DNA of 64,000 bases from the NCBI GenBank assembly GCA_034190945.1, contig CM067217.1, positions 131,779,860 to 131,843,859 of the forward strand, written 5' to 3'. The notes under the pieces are model-generated. The model saw only the letters and a program-made list of their open reading frames with translations, did no database searches and was not told the origin of the DNA. This document shows, piece after piece, positions 49,441-59,038 of this stretch; the stretch's first letter is position 1; every line of letters begins with the position of its first letter. Origin of the DNA: Octodonta nipae (Eukaryota > Arthropoda > Insecta > Coleoptera > Chrysomelidae). The position numbers and the translations under genes were made by a program.

Positions 49441-49605
49441 ACTCCAAATTGTTACAAATTTTTGTGGGTTTTATTTACTCTTGCCTTCCAATTAATGAAC
49501 TTTTATTTTTTATGAGTTCTTTGGCAATAACACTAAATCAGACCCCGCTTTCAATGGCATAACTTAATACAAATGAAATTATAATTAAAAGGATTCTTAG
49601 TAACA
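49441..49605 (-). repeat. Gypsy copy 4 LTR end and primer-site remnant
   Basis: On the minus strand the sequence AAACCCACAAAAATTTGTAACA is followed by ATTTGGAGT, the same LTR-end-plus-TGG arrangement as gypsy copy 2 (ACCCACGGACTTTACAACA then ATTTGGTGA). The upstream LTR limit is unclear; a GTAACA word near 49600 could mark it. Confidence 0.5.
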
Positions 49606-50249
49606 AATGTAGTAAATCATAATTTCACATTAATGTATGACGATCAAACTGATGTAACTAAGATAATTTTCTGCAAATTTCATATATACAGGGTAGCACT
49701 GAAAATTCTAAAGATTATATAAAATAACAAAACTTCTTTCAAACTAGAAGAATTTGGTGTGGCGCTCCTAGATATGACTTTGTTATAAGATAATGCATCC
49801 GCCAAAAATGACGCCAAAGAAATTCTGATGTGCCAGAGATCTCATTAATGAACTTTTATCCAATAAGAATAACCAAATCAAAATTCACAATACAAACTCA
49901 ACTTATAAACTTCAAATACAATTTGATGTTTAATGCCAAACTAAAACTGAGTTGAACCTAACTGAACTAACTCTTCTGTTTCGGAACATTTCTTTATATA
50001 TAATTTAACCTTTTCTAGAGTGCTCGATGTTACTAACCTACAACTCAGTAGATATTTTCCGATCCGTCAGTTACTATTTGATGACAGTGACAAACAAACT
50101 AAAGTTTGTATATACAGGGTCCTCCCTCGGCTGCAGGTGTAACTTTCCGCGACACTGCCCCTCTTTAATTCTGATCGTACCGATTACATGCATCCCCTCG
50201 TTAATGGACCAAACGTTACAAATGGATAACCTTAATCGTTGTTCTTGGT
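49606..50249. other. Unassigned sequence
   Basis: Contains CAGGGTAGCACTGAAAATTC at 49689 and CAGGGTCCTCCCTCGGCTGC near 50115, both after TATA, which look like transposon ends, but I could not pair them. No gene recognised. Confidence 0.35.
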
Positions 50250-50880
50250 CTACGTTTGATGCGGTACAGAACAGTTTACACAAAATATGGTGGTACCATC
50301 GATTTTCTCAACTAGCACTATCGCTGCAAATGAAGGGTTATGGTCGGTTCAATAACTTCATTTTGTAGCAAGTATCAGGTCTGTTGTCTATAGTCTCGTC
50401 TAGATGGTAGCCGTATGGGTTGGACATTTCCTATAACGATTCGGTGTTTCACAAAATTGGTTCGACCGGTAACTCTCAATCAATTTCACTACCTGGCTCA
50501 ATTTTATCTGTAGTTTTCTTATACGATTCTTCACAATTGACGATGTTCTAAATTGCTTCAAAACAAGCTATTTCTTTTCCGGGAATATATGGATATCATT
50601 ATTTGACAGTTTTAACAATCTGATGGGTATGTCATGTCCAGCCTTTACTAATGTGCGTCCTATCAGGTATTTTCTGCCTGGCACCCTCATCGTGGTTTTT
50701 GCTAAGAATTTTATTGAGCCATATGATCAATGTTTGGTCATGTAATACAAATTCTGCATTCAAGAACCAAAAGTCGTCCTACCTTGGATCTCACACGAAA
50801 CTGTTGTGTCTTAATAAAGTCCAGACCTAGAATAAATTCACCTTTGAGTCTGCAACCAGCACTTAATGTTGGACACTTGA
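50250..50880 (-). pseudogene. Gypsy copy 5 protease-to-RT fragment, reverse strand
   Basis: On the minus strand from 50880, pieces read FILGLDFIKTQQF (protease block ILGxDxI), YLIGRTLVKAGHDIPIRLLK and LSNNDIHI, then GLTNFVKHRI and QPIRLPSRRDYRQQT, then LQNEVIEPTI and DGTTIFCVN. Each matches gypsy copy 2 in order (YLVGRAIVKTGRDIPIRVLN, LSNHDIRIANG, GLTNIIQHRI, QPIRIPPRRL, LQNGIIEPSI, ETTRFCVDY). Stops and frameshifts abound. It is an independent, truncated copy of the same family; its upstream edge meets the jockey copy B tail at 50865-50880. Confidence 0.75.
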
Positions 50881-52561
50881 TTCTCTTAAGTGTAGCTCAA
50901 ATTCGGCTTCTCCTGGATGAGTAAGCCAGTATGTTGGTGTAGAATTTATGCATCCCGTTATGATACGCATGCTCCTGCGAAGCTGAACATCAACTTTTGA
51001 GACATGGTAGCTGTTCATCCATACTGGAGCACCATACTCAACCGCGCTGAAGACGAGACCCATTGTCGAACATCGTAAGGTATCGGCAGTTGCTCCCCAT
51101 AAGGTTCCACAGAGCTTTTCCAGATTGTTATTCCTCGTTTGCATTTTTGCAGCCGTGTTCTCTATATGTTTCCTAAAAGGGAGCGTTCTGTCCAGTGTAA
51201 TACCCAGGTATTTTGGGTTCAGATTGTAAATAAGGCGTTCACCATTCCAGAATGTTTCAGCTCTTGATCAGCCCGTTTATTATTTAGGTGAATCTGTTTT
51301 GCTGCGACTTGGAACTAGTCTCAATTTTTTACAATAAACATCCAAAGTTTCAAGATCTTTTTCTAACATTCTCTTTGCTGCATCAAAATTTACCTTTCAC
51401 CGCTATAGCCAGATCATCGGCGTACGCAAATTTATGTGCAGTCGTTGCAGGAAGATCAGCACTGTATAAATTAAAAAGGACAGGAGCAATTACTGAGCCC
51501 TGAGGAAGGTCATTATTTTGAAGTCTCTGTTTGCTGGCTTTGCCGTTCATGATCACTTGGAATTTTCGATCAGAAAGCATGTTATTCAAGAGCCTTCCAA
51601 GTTTTTTACAGGGAATCACATCCAGAAACTTAGAAACCTCCTCTCCAGACTGTGTCATAGGCAGCTGTTAAATTTATGAATACAGCCGTGGTTTTAAGAC
51701 ATTCCTGGTATCCTGATTCAATGAATGTTGTCAGGCTTATCACTTGGTCCGTGCAGCTTCTACCTGGTCTAAATCCAGCTTGTCCGATTGGAGTGTTCGC
51801 AAGTAATTTGTCTTGGAGTCTTTTGAGTATGAGTCTTTCCAAAATTTTGTAGCAGGTGCTAAGGAGGGAGATTGGTCTATAGCTGTCGGCTCGTGATTCT
51901 GGCTTTCCAGGTTTTAGTACGCTATTTTAAATTCATTAGGCAGTTTACCAGTGTTCAGAATGTCAGTAAAAAATTTTGTTAACCACTGTCTAGCATAGGG
52001 GCCGCAGTTGATGAGAAACTCATTGTGAACTCCATCAAATCCCGGAGCCTTTCCTACTTTTAGGCTGAGAGTCGCTACACATATCTCATCGATGTTAAAT
52101 TCTCCAGAGAACTCGGATAACTCTGGGCTTGACTGTTTTAATGCCTTTAGTTCTCGTTTCATCATTTTGGTATACTGGCGATCTTGAGGAGCTCTTGACA
52201 AGTCAACTATTCGAGTAGCTATGTTGTTTGCTGTGACTGCAGTTTGGTTTCGGGTAGCGGGTTGACTGGCACCAAGCTTCTTGAGTAGATTCCAGGCTTT
52301 ACGGCTTGAGTGCTTAAAGTCAGTATTTGTGGTGGTCTCTATCAATTTTAGTTTTCGAGCCGCGTTAAGAGAATTCAGAAGGTCATCAGCTATCTGTGGG
52401 TCACCACTTTCAGCGAAATCCCGATAAAGTTGTTCCCTTTCCTCAGACCATTCCGCTATGTACTCCTTACGGAAACCCCTAGGAACGTGTTTCTTAGCAG
52501 TAGATATAATTGCACCGACAAATCTATTGTAATTGTCGGCAACAGGGGGGGATCCAACCAA
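50865..52561 (-). pseudogene. Jockey copy B linker and reverse transcriptase
   Basis: A 215-codon open stretch (52561-51914) holds the linker and RT start, including SRKAWNLLKKLGASQ, LKVGKAPGFDGVHNEFL and ILNTGKLPNEFK. After a frame break come MERLILKRLQDKLL, GQAGFRPGRSCTDQVISL, FINLTAAYDTVWRGG, DLPQGSVIAPVLFNLYSADL and an intact catalytic YADD in KFAYADDLAIAVKG (near 51415). The thumb follows (FSAVEYGAPVWMNS) and ends near 50865. Copying function is lost through at least four frame breaks. Confidence 0.9.
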
Positions 52562-53290
52562 GGCACTTGTCGGTCTGTTTTGAAAGAGCTCCAGTCAGCC
52601 TTCTGAAAGGTCCATCTAGGTCTCGGAAACGATTTAATTATTGGAATCTGTATGCACTTTTCAATGATAACTGGGCGATGTTGAGACAGGCTGACATTTT
52701 TATTCCTTTCTTTAGCGTCAAATACTAGATACAAGCTGTTTTGTTCTGCCCAACCAAGAAGATGTTCGCCATTATCATCGGACTTTCGATATCTCCAATT
52801 GCTGTGATGACTATTGAAATCTCCCGCATATATTGATGGATGAGGGTAGGTTTGGAGGATTTCATTGCACCAGGGATTTGCGGGGGTTTGTAGATATTAA
52901 CAACGTGGACCTCTCCAACGCTTACAGAGATCCTATGGGTGTATTTACTAATCTTATTTTTATCAATATCGCTTCGGGCATAAGTTGCTATGGCATAAGT
53001 ATGGTGATATGTTATTCCAATTATGTCATAATTTGGTATTTGAGCCCTTTTACAAGCTTGCTCCTCATTTTCCTGGTGCATTTCTTGCAAAAGCGCAATG
53101 CTAATTTTGTTTTTATTGAGAAGTTTTGACAAATATTTCTTTCTCCTATATCTCTAGTCTGAGAGTCCTGAGAAGTACTAGATTGCTTGTTGTCTTTCAT
53201 GTATACTCTTATAACCAGGAGATCCTAGGATTATCTGGTTGCCAAAGAGACGACGTTGCCCAGGGTGCACCACGGGGAGGCTCAATCTAC
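52560..53290 (-). pseudogene. Jockey copy B endonuclease domain
   Basis: From 53132 the frame reads KLLNKNKISIALLQEMHQEN, the IDIALLQETH strand of APE-type endonucleases with its catalytic Glu, then SVSVGEVHVVNIYKPPQIPG and a degraded IGDIESPMIM in place of GDFNSHH. The end (LVFDAKERNKNVSLSQHRPV) keeps the QHRPV block equivalent to SDHxPV. One frameshift near 52730 splits it. The frame from MWCTLGN to 53132 contains stops. Confidence 0.8.
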
Positions 53291-53351
53291 TTTACACAGG
53301 TTGGGGTTTAACCCGTTCAAACGAATGGAAGAAACTCTCGATCTATCTCCA

Positions 53352-53426
53352 TATAAAATTTTCAAATACTTATCTGTTGCAGGAAAAATTTGAGGAGATG
53401 AAACCCAATGAACAGGCAACGTTAGT
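53352..53426 (+). repeat. Dispersed repeat A, copy 3 (end fragment)
   Basis: TTTTCAAATACTTATCTGTTGCAGGAAAAATTTGAGGAGAT-type sequence and CCCAATGAACAGGCAA match 9831-9900 and, more weakly, 1167-1230. Only the last ~75 bp of the repeat is present, next to the jockey copy B start. Confidence 0.55.
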
Positions 53427-54659
53427 AGATATAAGTCAGTTAGAAAGCGGCAGTTCATTATTGTCGATATATCTTGATAATTAAATAGAATAAATAAAAG
53501 TAAACGTGCAGTTTCCTTATTTTTAATCCAAGTATAGTGCCTATTATTGAAATCGGTCTTAATTAGTTTTAAAATTACCAAATTCACTTGTTTTTAATCC
53601 CGAAACTGACCTCAAGATTGATGGTTAAGAATAAACCTGCTCGATATGGAGTAGCAGCCCTCACTAATCTGATCCATTCACTTACGGAAGTTACTAATAG
53701 GTGCCTGGACAGTTTGTGGGAATTTTCAAAAACGAACTGATGCCGGGCGGTAATTGTGAAATATGCAAAAACCGCAGGATTTTTAAATACTCATTTCACC
53801 GTTTGCAAATAATTTGTACATTATAATTAACTTGTTATTAATTGAATATATTACATTCTATATTGGTATTTAATATCCATCAATATGCGATTACTAGTAG
53901 TGTTTGCAAATTATTTTCTACTTTTATCTTTTTAATGCCTCTTCGGTGATTTAGAATACATATTTTATTGCAGAGTTAGAAGGTACAGACACAGTCAGAA
54001 ATATATAAATTTATAAATCTCGTGTTTAATAAAATGTTTAATATCTACAAAAATAATGACGGCGTCCTCATTTCACCCTATTCAATTATGAGCTCTCATA
54101 TATAATTGAGACATTCATGCTACCTCTATAAAATAAACCGAAATGTAAACTCTCCACCAAGTTGCCCTTATTCTCGTCTCATCCTGTGTATGTGTGTGTG
54201 TGCACACAAGCTTAATATGAAGGGTTAATTCCAGACCGATCCTTTCAGGGAAAAAAAATTAATAACCGCTTCCTCCATTCATCAACATCATCTTTAATGC
54301 CCAGCTAATCATCTTTGTTCGTGTTTCATTTTGAAGAAATACGAAAAGATTAAAAACTGCAAGTAGCAATGAGTTGGTAAAGGGTTGACTTATAAGACTC
54401 GAAGCTCTCGTTAAGTAGCTTTAATTAAAAAGTATTTAAGTGTTTCGGAGACAGAAAAATTGTATAAAAAGACTTTAAGACTTTGAGAGCAGAAAATTAG
54501 CTTGTTGGCAAATGCTTGTGCTTTGTGATGTTTCAGGTTTTTCAATTGCTGCCGTGCTTTGTTTGAAAAGTAGGATTTTTCAAGTAACAAGTTATAGAAT
54601 TATGAAGCACGCATGTAACAAAACTGGAAATATATTTACGATATTTTGACTAGTGTGCG
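53427..54659. other. AT-rich sequence, no gene seen
   Basis: Contains a short (TG)n near 54190 but no motif-bearing frame. Confidence 0.5.
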
Positions 54660-56824
54660 TTTTTTTTTTTGATGATCAGTATGGGGATCTCGGAAACTAG
54701 CAGAGATAGAGCAATGGTTAAATTGGCAAAGATTTGCAGTTTTACTGGCCCAATTTAAATACAATTTTGGTTTTTGGTAAAAAGTCATGACTTACTAGAT
54801 ATTTTGAAAAAACAAAATTCTTTCGATTTAGTCAAATCCCTCTAGCTCCATTGATTTTGATTTTATAAAAAAATTGTAAATTCTAAACTGAACGGAATTG
54901 TATCCCATTTATGATGGTCATGTCCTCGTTTCGGAGAAAGATTTTGTTTTGGAGATATGAGACAAACTTATCATTTTTTGAATGGAAACCATAGTTGGCT
55001 ATGACCTCAAAAAATCGAACATTTTTAGAGCTTTTCAACGATATAATACTCCATATAGTTATTCATGAAAATAGCGGAGTTATGGATTCTTTTCTCTCTT
55101 ATTTTCACTTTTAACATAATTAGCCATGAAATAGATTGATTTATTAATAAATATTCCAAAAAATATTGAACGATTTTTTTATTGGGTATATCAGACATAA
55201 TGAAAAAACTAAATAAGTAGGTACTTACTAAAAACTTAAGAAATTAAAGTACATAATAATGGTTACAATTTATGTTCGAAAAGTCCACCATTGTTATTTC
55301 GACAGAAATTGCATCTTTTTAAGATTGACTTACCGCTTTCCTCACAGACCTTGATAGGCGGTCTGTCAGGAATTCAATTGCTTATAATACCGCCTCCTTT
55401 AGGTTACCAACTGTCTCATATTTTCTTTTGTATACTTTGTTTTTTAGCGCACCCCATAAATAGAAATCTATAACTTCCTTCCTTCCTATCCAAGAGTATG
55501 CATAGATATTATCTAAGTGTTGTCGTCTTACTAATAACGAGTTATGAGAAGGTGCCCCATCATGTTGAAACCACTCAAGTTCTAAACGAGTTCTCAAATT
55601 CAAATTATGCAACATGTCTTGAAAAGTGAGAAAGAGTAAGAGATTCGTCATAGATAAAAGACCCCAGAATAGTAGACTCTATGATAGCACACCAAACATT
55701 AAAACCAAATTTTATCTGGGGTCGTCTTTGTTCTACATGGAAAGTGTTTTCTTTAGCCCAGATATGCTCATTGTGTCTATCGAACATACCGCAGTTAGTA
55801 AATCTAGTTTCATCTGACCATAACACCTTTAATGGAAACTGTGGATTAACAAGGCACATGTTTCTAAACCATGTACAAAACAAAATACGTTGATGTTCGT
55901 CACCAGCATGCAAAGTTTGAGAAACTGAAAGTTTGTGCGGGTGGAACTTGTGCGCTTCCAGTACGTTAACTACAGATTGTTGAGATGTGCCAGCTTCTGC
56001 CGCAATCTCACGAGTTGATGTAGATGGATTTTGATTTACCATTGCCAAACATTTATTTATGCTGCTTCGTTAATTTGATTACGTTCCTTTGGTGGTTTAG
56101 TAAAAGATCCATATCTACGTAAACTATCGTAAAGCCTCTTAAATGTACATAGAGCAGGTTGACGGTGATTAAAATATCTATGAAAGTATTCCTCAGCTGA
56201 ACGAACTGAATTTTTATGGGATATGATATAACATTCCACCATATTCAGTTTTTCTTCGTTAGAATATTCCATTTTATCACGAACAGTTGTCAATATCGAC
56301 TGTCAGTTCCGCACTACTAATGGAAATACATACTCTCAAATGAGAAAACGTCAAAGTGAAAACATTCTTTTTCATGGCTACCTACGTTAAAAGTGAAAAT
56401 AAGAGAGAAAAGCATCAATAACTCCGTTATTTTTATGAATAACTATATCGAGTATTATATCGTTGAAAAGCTCTAAAAATGTCAGATTTTTTGAGGTCAT
56501 AGCCAATTATAGTTTCTATTAAAAAAGATAACTTGGTGTCATATCTCCAAAACGAGAGCTGTCACGCAGACGAGGACATGACAATCATATTTAGGATACA
56601 ATTACACTTTTTTTATAAAATCAAAAACAAAGGAGCTAGAGGTATTTGACTAAATCGACAGAATTTCGTTTTTTCAAAATATCTAGTAAGCCATTACTTT
56701 TTAAAAAATTCCGAATTTGGCATTAAATTGGGCCAGTAAGACTGCAAATCTTTCCCAATTTAACCATTGCTCTATCTCTGCTAGTTTCCGAGATCCCCAT
56801 ACTGATCATCAAAAAAAACTTACC

Positions 56825-56827
<3 letters not shown>
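54660..56827 (-). mobile_element. Mariner-like element with ~470-bp TIRs, copy 2
   Basis: Same family as 22167-24322. The right end ends ...CTTACCCTG before (TA)n. The left end has lost its outermost bases: TGATGATCAGTATGGGGATC follows a T-tract preceded by ACTAGTGTGCG instead of TACAGGGTGAG. The long inverted arms are about 54660-55130 and 56360-56827. Without an intact left end it is probably immobile. Confidence 0.9.
55330..56272 (-). pseudogene. Mariner-like transposase, copy 2
   Basis: The ATG at 56272 opens MEYSNEEKLNMVECYIISHK, here without the early stop of copy 1, through the first HTH (FNHRQPALCTFKRLYDSLRR). A frame change near 56050 leads to the second HTH (TSTREIAAEAGTSQQSVV) and catalytic block VLWSDETRFTNCGMF. 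A further break near 55620 precedes LEWFQHDGAPSHNSLL (second Asp). A deletion near 55480 then removes the PPRSPDL segment with the third catalytic Asp, leaving WIGRKEVIDFYLWGALKNKV. Copies 1 and 2 thus lack different catalytic blocks. Confidence 0.9.

Positions 56828-56867
<40 letters not shown>
56828..56867. repeat. (TA)n microsatellite between mariner and errantivirus
   Basis: About 40 bases of TA repeat. Errantiviruses of the 17.6/297 group are known to insert at TATA, so it is a likely target for the LTR element that follows. Confidence 0.95.
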
Positions 56868-56871
<4 letters not shown>

Positions 56872-57053
56872 ATATGCAAAATATATCAGCACTTAGTTCA
56901 CACAGTCGAGAAGTCAACGGAATTTAAAGCTTACGTGACTTCTCAGGGATATCAAATTTCATCTTGAATTATATGCAAACAACTTCCCGGAAACCTACAC
57001 GAGTCCGTTTACCCAGTAAAAACGCTGACTTGCATCAGCACTTTTGTCAATGT

Positions 57054-57090
57054 TATAAAAGCAACTGGAAACGTTCTCGTGTTGTCATTC
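57054..57090 (+). promoter_or_regulatory. Errantivirus LTR promoter
   Basis: TATAAAA at 57054-57060 and TCATTC at 57085-57090, spaced as a TATA box and an insect initiator (TCA+1). Transcription of the genomic RNA would start near 57086. Predicted from sequence only. Confidence 0.6.
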
Positions 57091-57160
57091 AAATAATATC
57101 ATTTATACTATTAAGTTATTCAAGTACTTTAATTGTTCAATTTTAATTTTGTATGTTTCT

Positions 57161-57166
57161 AATAAA
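57161..57166 (+). terminator. LTR polyadenylation signal
   Basis: AATAAA about 75 bp downstream of the predicted start; in the 3' LTR copy it would define the R/U5 border. Confidence 0.5.
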
Positions 57167-57210
57167 TAATTTTTTTTAAAAGTGAATTGAATCAAAGTGA
57201 ATATAAAATT

Positions 57211-57228
57211 CGCGCAGTCAGTAGGATT
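57211..57228 (+). other. Errantivirus primer binding site (tRNA-Ser type)
   Basis: CGCGCAGTCAGTAGGATT directly after the LTR resembles the GCGCAGTCGGTAGGAT primer site known from 17.6/297-type errantiviruses, which pairs with a serine tRNA 3' region to start minus-strand synthesis. Confidence 0.7.
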
Positions 57229-57384
57229 GTCCAACACAGTTAGAACACGTGAATACTAACTAACTGTGGAGATTTCTAAATCATTGTGGACAAAACCTAC
57301 TAGAAAAGGACAACAACTACCAAGTACTAGCAAGGGAACACGCAACCAGGCTAACCAGTGCTAAGTGACGCGGAGAACAGTCCG

Positions 57385-57401
57385 ATGCGAGGAATAATAA
57401 C
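57385..57401 (+). CDS. Candidate env leader exon start (ATG stub before a splice donor)
   Basis: An ATG at 57385 opens five codons plus two bases and then meets GTAAGA at 57402, a strong donor match. The acceptor before env (AG at 62807-62808) supplies one base, completing a codon and entering the env frame at 62810. The two parts together would form the start of a hydrophobic signal segment. Spliced env mRNAs are established for errantiviruses. That this exact pair is used is inference, but the phase match and the lack of a start in the env exon favour it. Confidence 0.55.
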
Positions 57402-57756
57402 GTAAGAATCACATAAAGTAACTACTTTTTATTTTTTTTGAATGATCACCAGTTCTTTCATTTATATAATATTTTATTCCTCATAACCTTACATTCCTAA
57501 ATAATTTTGAAACTATATATTTTACATAATCATATTATTTTATTTCCATTACTTTGACTTACATATTTCGAAGTATTTGAAACATTATTTCAAGTTTATT
57601 ATTAATCTACCATTTATACATTCCTATTTCAAATTTGTTATTACTCTATTAAACATTGCTCGATATTGGATTTTGATAAACTAGATATTTACCATTTACA
57701 TTTAAAACCTCAACATGTAATTTTTATTTATTGTGCGAATTTATACATTTATAAAA

Positions 57757-58671
57757 ATGGCCACCACTAGACAAGCAGCTACACCAACCGTAGAACCCTA
57801 TAAGCTTTCGGAAATATTTGCCATAATTCCTGAGTATGATGGTAATCCGATATTTTTGAATACTTTCATATGCTCCTGTAATACTGCTTACAGCATGGCA
57901 ACGGATAATCAGCAAGTATTGCTAATTCTCCACATCAAAAATAAGTTACGCGGTAGAGCGGCTGAATTAATTAATTCGCGAAACCCTAGTCAATTAGCTG
58001 AAATTCAAACCCCCCTAGAAAATCATTTTGGAGATCCTAGAGATCTCTCGGCTCTCATACAGGACTTGCAACGAATGCGGCAAACTCCTAATGAATCCCC
58101 CCTCACTTTCTCTGCTAGACTCCAGACGCACCAAGCGAAAATGCTAGCAGCTATAAACAAACAAAATTTAACCATCAAAGAAAAGCAAGCGCAGATTGAC
58201 TTAATAGAGTCAATGGCTCTTAATAGCCTCCTCACGGGTTTAGAGCCCAAAATTGGTCAACTCGTTCGCGCTAGCGACCCATGCAGTATTCTCACTGCCA
58301 TTTCCAGAATTAAACGAGAACTACAACTATCACATTTAGAAACCCAGAAATTTTCAGGTAATAGAAGTTTCCAACAACCCCCTCGTAAACAAAATAACGG
58401 TCCACCTCCAAAACAATGCTCTTTTTGTAAACGCATGGGCCATTTAAGCAACGAATGCTTATTGAGAATGAGACAATTTCAACACAACCCGAATTCTAAT
58501 CAGAACTATTCGAATTACCGCCCTCATTTTTCCAATCAACCTGCTAATCAATCTACAAATGTTAATCCCAGTCAACAATTTTCACAGCAACAATTTCGTC
58601 CATCTACCAGTAGACAACCCCAAATGACCCCAAATGTCTGGCAATTACAGACCCAACCCGAGTCTCTTTAA
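57757..58671 (+). CDS. gag: Errantivirus Gag (capsid and nucleocapsid)
   Basis: Structural protein that forms the intracellular particle and packages genomic RNA. ATG 57757 sits in a good context (AAAAATGG) and gives 304 residues. A capsid-like region (YKLSEIFAIIPEYDGNPIF, LRGRAAELINSR, FGDPRDLSALIQDLQRMR) is followed by a CCHC zinc knuckle CSFCKRMGHLSNEC at 58417-58458 and an N/Q-rich tail. The frame stops at 58669-58671 while a neighbouring frame continues with the same N/Q-rich style to 59038. This suggests either a one-base insertion in this copy near 58630 or an unusual recoding site. A GTG-started extension upstream to 57733 is possible but unlikely. Confidence 0.85.
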   Translation: MATTRQAATPTVEPYKLSEIFAIIPEYDGNPIFLNTFICSCNTAYSMATDNQQVLLILHIKNKLRGRAAELINSRNPSQLAEIQTPLENHFGDPRDLSALIQDLQRMRQTPNESPLTFSARLQTHQAKMLAAINKQNLTIKEKQAQIDLIESMALNSLLTGLEPKIGQLVRASDPCSILTAISRIKRELQLSHLETQKFSGNRSFQQPPRKQNNGPPPKQCSFCKRMGHLSNECLLRMRQFQHNPNSNQNYSNYRPHFSNQPANQSTNVNPSQQFSQQQFRPSTSRQPQMTPNVWQLQTQPESL

Positions 58672-59038
58672 ACATCAACAACGCCAACAACCAAAGACTC
58701 ATCACTTGAACAATCTGCAATTCGGACCATATCACAATGACTATAACTACTCTCAAAACGAAAATCATTACACCTCTTTACCCGATGAGTACGGAAACGT
58801 ACAAGATTATCACCCTAATGATTTCGAACAAAACAATGAACCAGAATATTTCAATACTGAACAGTTATACAAATTTTATTCTGACGAACCTGATTCTTCT
58901 CAAGTAAATTTTCATTTGACCCCCACTCAGTCAGAACCCCCAGACCAAGAAATTTCAGAAATTCAAACCCAAATTCAGACAATGAATCTGGACGACTTCA
59001 GCCCCAATGTCAACTTCCCAGAACAGAACTTTCTGTAA
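58634..59038 (+). CDS. Gag C-terminal extension in the +1 frame
   Basis: Open from before 58634 to a stop at 59036-59038. The residues are rich in N, Q, P, E and D (LNNLQFGPYHNDYNYSQNEN, QEISEIQTQIQTMNLDD), like the tail of Gag. It overlaps the protease frame, open from 58894, by about 140 bases, and protease lies one base back from it. That is the -1 gag-pol relation normal for errantiviruses if Gag truly ended here. I read it as the real end of Gag, separated from the main frame by a shift. No classical slippery heptamer was found in the overlap in the correct register. Confidence 0.55.
   Translation: MSGNYRPNPSLFKHQQRQQPKTHHLNNLQFGPYHNDYNYSQNENHYTSLPDEYGNVQDYHPNDFEQNNEPEYFNTEQLYKFYSDEPDSSQVNFHLTPTQSEPPDQEISEIQTQIQTMNLDDFSPNVNFPEQNFL

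Larger units (their letters stand above)
50865..53290 (-). mobile_element. Jockey-type non-LTR element, copy B
   Basis: Endonuclease, linker and RT are in order on the minus strand. The start near 53270 shares MWCTLGN and its DNA context with copy A. The 3' side stops abruptly at ~50865 without the C-terminal cysteine motif that copy A has, and runs into a gypsy fragment. It is better preserved than copy A, with a long intact linker frame. Confidence 0.85.
56868..57210 (+). repeat. Errantivirus 5' LTR
   Basis: Lies between (TA)n and a tRNA-Ser-like primer site, about 343 bp. It contains a TATAAAA box, an initiator-like TCATTC ~30 bp downstream and AATAAA, in the U3-R-U5 order. It ends ...TATAAAATT. 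The left limit is uncertain by a few bases because it merges with TA repeats. The 3' LTR is outside the window, so LTR divergence cannot be judged. Confidence 0.75.

Noticed and set aside
58894..59038. Classical -1 slippery heptamer for gag-pol
   Set aside because: AAATTTC and ACCCCCA-like words occur, but not in the register needed for the Gag frame.
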